64,000 nt of DNA. Source: Mariniphaga sp964624645 (GTDB lineage Bacteria; Bacteroidota; Bacteroidia; Bacteroidales; Prolixibacteraceae). Position 1 is the first letter of the stretch. Each line of letters starts with the position of its first letter. Both the position numbers and the translations under genes were made by a program. Positions 61,337 through 64,000 of this stretch are shown here, in pieces. The stretch covers positions 1-64,000 of the forward strand of contig CAZVAD010000003.1 in assembly GCA_964624645.1 (NCBI GenBank), read 5' to 3'. Below the pieces are notes generated by a model that saw only the letters and a list, made by a program, of their open reading frames with translations, ran no database searches and was not told the DNA's origin.

Positions 61337-63496
61337 TTATTTTCTTTTGAATAGATTAAGAATGGTTTTTCCAATCTCATCCAGCTTTTCCAAAGGTTCA
61401 TGGAGTGATGGATTGTTCAGGTCAAATATGATGCTTTGCCCTGCTCCGATTTGCATGGGATAAATCAGGATAAAACTGTTCGCTTTGAAATATTTGTTTA
61501 GGTAATGGGGAACTCTTTCCATCCGGGGATGGTAGGAAGGTTTATTCTTCCGGCTCATCACAATGATGAGGTCGTCATCAATTTTAATTTCCCGGGTCAG
61601 CGGAAGGAAATTATCCCAATCTTCAAAAACCTGAAACTCCGCCTCAATGGGATGTTTGTGTTGAATCTCCCGAAGAATGTTCAGGGTATCTTTCGTACCC
61701 TGGAAAATAATCTTATCGCCGGTATTTCGCGAAATATTCCAGATTTTTATGATCCAGAATGGAAATCCCAGCTCTTTTTCCGCATTTTCCGGGAGAACCA
61801 CAAAATGTCTTTTGATGGTGTTAATGGGCTGAGCCGGCTTGTAAACCAACGTAGTGATGTTGCTTTTTGCCAGAATTCCTTCCGTCAGGTTGCCGAGAAA
61901 GGATTTTGAAATCCCTTTTTCCGCATAAAGTCCCAACACCAGGTCGGTGATACCCTGCTCTTTTATGATACTTGTGATTCCGTTGACAATATTCAGGTCA
62001 TAGCGCAGCAATTCGTTCAGGTGGATGTCCACAGAAGCGGCGGTGATGGCTGCCTTCTCCAGAATCTTTTTGCCCTGCTTGTTTGCTCCTTTCATAAAAT
62101 CATCGTCATTGATGTTTTTTATGATGTTGAGCGCATACAGCTCCGATTTGTTCTTTTTCGATTTTATCATGGCGCTCAGGTGGATCAGTTCATCCACAGT
62201 GTCGGGATTGCTGATGGGAATCAGAATTCTTTCGTCCGGATCGGATTCATCCTCATCCATTTCCGGGTTTTCGCTTCGGGCAATATTGTAGGCTCCTTTC
62301 TGGGTTTCAAAGGAAGCGATGGTACAGGTTACCAGAATCATAATGATGGTTCCGTTCAGGATTTTTTCATTCAGCAGCCGGATGGGTTCGCCGCTTGCCG
62401 TTTCTCCGAGAATCACATTGAAGCCCACAAGCACTGCGGCGAGGGTAGCGGCAGCCTGGGCGTTGCTTAATCCGAAAATAAGCCTTCGCTGGTTGTTGCT
62501 GAAGTGAAACTGTTTTTGAATCAGCCACGCCGGAATATATTTTCCAACTGTGGCGATGACAGACATGACTGCCGCCACAAAAAGGGTCTCTTTGTCGTTG
62601 ATGAAGGCGCGGTAATCAATGAGCATTCCCACGCTGAGCAGGAAAAACGGAATAAAAATGGCATTTCCCACAAAATCAATGCGGTTCATCAGGGGGGAAG
62701 TGCGCGTAATGAGGCGGTTGAGCGCCAGCCCGGCCAAAAAAGCGCCGATGATTCCTTCTATTCCGGCGATTTCAGACATAATAGCGCCCAGAAAAACCAT
62801 GACCAGAACAAAAATATACTGGGATACCTTGTCGTCATAATGTTTGAAAAACCATCTTGCTACAATCGGAAAACCGATTAAGATCACGGATGCAAAAACC
62901 AGCAGGGAAAGGGATAATTTCAATCCGAAATATTTGTTGGTATTGCCGGACACCAATCCCACAACCACCGCAAGAACCAAAAGGGCAAGCACATTTGTAA
63001 TCAGTGTGCTGCCAACGGTAATATTCACCGATTTGTCTTTTGTGAGGCCAAGCTTGCTCACAATCGGATAGGTAATCAAAGTGTGTGATGAAAACATACT
63101 TGCCATCAGCACGGAAGTCATCAGCGAAAATTTCAGGATATACAATCCGGTTAATGTTCCGAGAATCATCGGGATAAAGAAACCGTAAAGACCTAACAGG
63201 GTGCTCTTTCCTGCGTTTTTCCTGAAGTCGGCCATGTCAATTTCCAGCCCGGCCAGAAACATGATATAGAGTAATCCTGCGGTTCCCGAAAGGATGATGC
63301 TGCTGTCGCGTGTTATCATATTGAATCCGAAGGGACCGATAACGGCGCCGGCAATGATCAATCCCAATAAATGCGGGATTTTAATCTTGTCCAGCACGAT
63401 TGGAATAAACAGGATAATCAGCAGAATAATCAGGAATTTCATGACCGGATTGGTCAGCGGAAGCGTTAAATCTATGGCATTTAAAATCAGTAGCAT
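61337..63496 (-). CDS. CPA2 family cation:proton antiporter (Kef/NapA-like)
   Basis: A 719-residue protein. The first about 400 residues have 11-13 helices of a Na+/H+ exchanger domain: DKIKIPHLLGLIIAGAVIGP, FLAGLEIDMADFRKN, GIEGIIGAFLAGLALNRL and GLSNAQAAATLAA. A cytoplasmic tail (about 430-700) looks like two universal-stress-protein-like (USP) units (RILIPISNPDTVDEL). A K+ or Na+ substrate cannot be decided. Upstream of ftsX on the same strand. Confidence 0.9.
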   Translation of the reverse strand: MLLILNAIDLTLPLTNPVMKFLIILLIILFIPIVLDKIKIPHLLGLIIAGAVIGPFGFNMITRDSSIILSGTAGLLYIMFLAGLEIDMADFRKNAGKSTLLGLYGFFIPMILGTLTGLYILKFSLMTSVLMASMFSSHTLITYPIVSKLGLTKDKSVNITVGSTLITNVLALLVLAVVVGLVSGNTNKYFGLKLSLSLLVFASVILIGFPIVARWFFKHYDDKVSQYIFVLVMVFLGAIMSEIAGIEGIIGAFLAGLALNRLITRTSPLMNRIDFVGNAIFIPFFLLSVGMLIDYRAFINDKETLFVAAVMSVIATVGKYIPAWLIQKQFHFSNNQRRLIFGLSNAQAAATLAAVLVGFNVILGETASGEPIRLLNEKILNGTIIMILVTCTIASFETQKGAYNIARSENPEMDEDESDPDERILIPISNPDTVDELIHLSAMIKSKKNKSELYALNIIKNINDDDFMKGANKQGKKILEKAAITAASVDIHLNELLRYDLNIVNGITSIIKEQGITDLVLGLYAEKGISKSFLGNLTEGILAKSNITTLVYKPAQPINTIKRHFVVLPENAEKELGFPFWIIKIWNISRNTGDKIIFQGTKDTLNILREIQHKHPIEAEFQVFEDWDNFLPLTREIKIDDDLIIVMSRKNKPSYHPRMERVPHYLNKYFKANSFILIYPMQIGAGQSIIFDLNNPSLHEPLEKLDEIGKTILNLFKRK

Positions 63497-63583
63497 ATTC
63501 TGTTTCTGTTCCGTATAAATTTTATAGAACGGGACAAAAGTACAAAATATAGTTCCAATTCTGAAGATTCAGCATTGAGGTTT

Positions 63584-64000
63584 TCAATGCCCTTGCGAAA
63601 CGCGGATCCACACGGCCATTTCGCCTTTTCCCCGGTGCGCCCAGGCGTAATAGGGGATTGCGGTGAAATTAACGGGATATGCTTCCCCTTTGTCAGGCCC
63701 CTCCCCCTTTTTAAGCACGGATGCTTCGCCGGTGATGGTGTTCAACCCGCCCAGTTTTCTTGTTCTGAATCCAAAAGAGAGTTTTTCATCCGGTTCGAGA
63801 TAGACGCCCAAAATGTGGGGGTCTTCATAATCAGCCCATTCCGTGCAATAGACCAGCGGGCCGAGTTGCAATGCAATTTTTCCCCTGTCCTCTTCAATTT
63901 CCGGATGAGCCTTTATTTTTCGTATCTCATAAGGAAAATTAATATCCACCTTATCGCCTGTTTTCCATTTTTTGGAAAGAATGGCATATCCGTTTTTTAT
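63584..64000 (-). CDS. GH127-like glycoside hydrolase (beta-L-arabinofuranosidase family), 3' part only
   Basis: The last 138 or so codons of a gene that continues past the window's right end. The frame is open to base 64000; the GTG at 63949 is not the true start. The C-terminal beta domain has GKIALQLGPLVYCTEWADYED and FTAIPYYAWAHRGKGEMAVWI, the classic DUF1680/GH127 end (shown in part). GH127 enzymes release beta-L-arabinofuranose from plant glycans. A signal peptide cannot be judged. Confidence 0.85.
   Translation of the reverse strand: MKNGYAILSKKWKTGDKVDINFPYEIRKIKAHPEIEEDRGKIALQLGPLVYCTEWADYEDPHILGVYLEPDEKLSFGFRTRKLGGLNTITGEASVLKKGEGPDKGEAYPVNFTAIPYYAWAHRGKGEMAVWIRVSQGH

Noticed and set aside
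1..64000. CRISPR arrays, tRNA or rRNA genes, insertion sequences, prophage
   Set aside because: No regularly spaced repeats, no T-loop/cloverleaf patterns, no transposase or phage structural genes were seen; a tRNAscan-SE and ISfinder search would settle this.

Overview
The window looks like a chromosomal piece of a Bacteroidota bacterium, most likely a Bacteroidales-type environmental lineage assembled from metagenomic data. Evidence: a secreted subtilase ending in a type IX secretion (T9SS) sorting domain, phylum-typical families (DUF4175, DUF3098, DUF4434, a fused E1 alpha/beta 2-oxoacid dehydrogenase), YbeY with the GY-x-D metal motif usual in the phylum, TAnnTTTG-type -7 promoter elements, and the cluster ftsX-DUF3098-uppP-truB-queA. 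Three N runs (100, 100 and 10 bases) mark assembly gaps.

Regions. (1) 1-6.6 kb: mainly minus-strand housekeeping genes (hemW, an Rrf2 regulator, rpiB, a flippase, ruvB translationally coupled to a lone receiver protein). (2) 6.6-7.15 kb: a very AT-rich gene-free interval with three near-consensus DnaA boxes. Genes diverge from it, and a 16-bp parS-like site lies 6 kb away after mnmG, so this may be the replication origin region. (3) 7.15-28.2 kb: mainly plus-strand core genes (DUF4175, ybeY-mnmG-apt-uvrC, dnaK, a phosphodiesterase, a MORN protein, the T9SS subtilase, xseAB, deoC broken by a gap, a chorismatase-like protein), with rsgA-tdh and a ModF-like double ATPase on minus. (4) 28.2-33.9 kb: an E2-E1 dehydrogenase operon divergent from a GntR/HutC regulator, with two matching operator-like boxes between them. 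(5) 34-36.4 kb: aspartate kinase, a HigBA toxin-antitoxin pair and a small two-helix membrane ORF. (6) 36.9-40.9 kb: a sulfur-redox cluster of octaheme cytochrome, cytochrome b and two YeeE/YedE proteins; the second carries a degenerate rhodanese domain and ends in Gly-Gly-Cys. (7) 40.9-45.0 kb: a sugar locus (AGE epimerase, sugar porter, DUF4434 protein). (8) 45-50 kb: an AT-rich, gap-ridden accessory stretch with a truncated nucleotidyltransferase, a metallophosphatase-GDPD fusion, unknown genes, a decayed gene and a fragment of another. (9) 50-56.6 kb: an EamA transporter and an adaptor-permease-TolC-adaptor export module with no ATPase. (10) 56.6-64 kb: SIMPL protein, queA, truB, uppP, DUF3098, ftsX, a CPA2 antiporter and the 3' end of a GH127-like gene.

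The most notable items are the sulfur-redox cluster with its rhodanese-like thiol tail, the candidate oriC/parS pair, the GntR-dehydrogenase regulatory region, and the ABC ATPase whose two halves are degenerate in complementary motifs.
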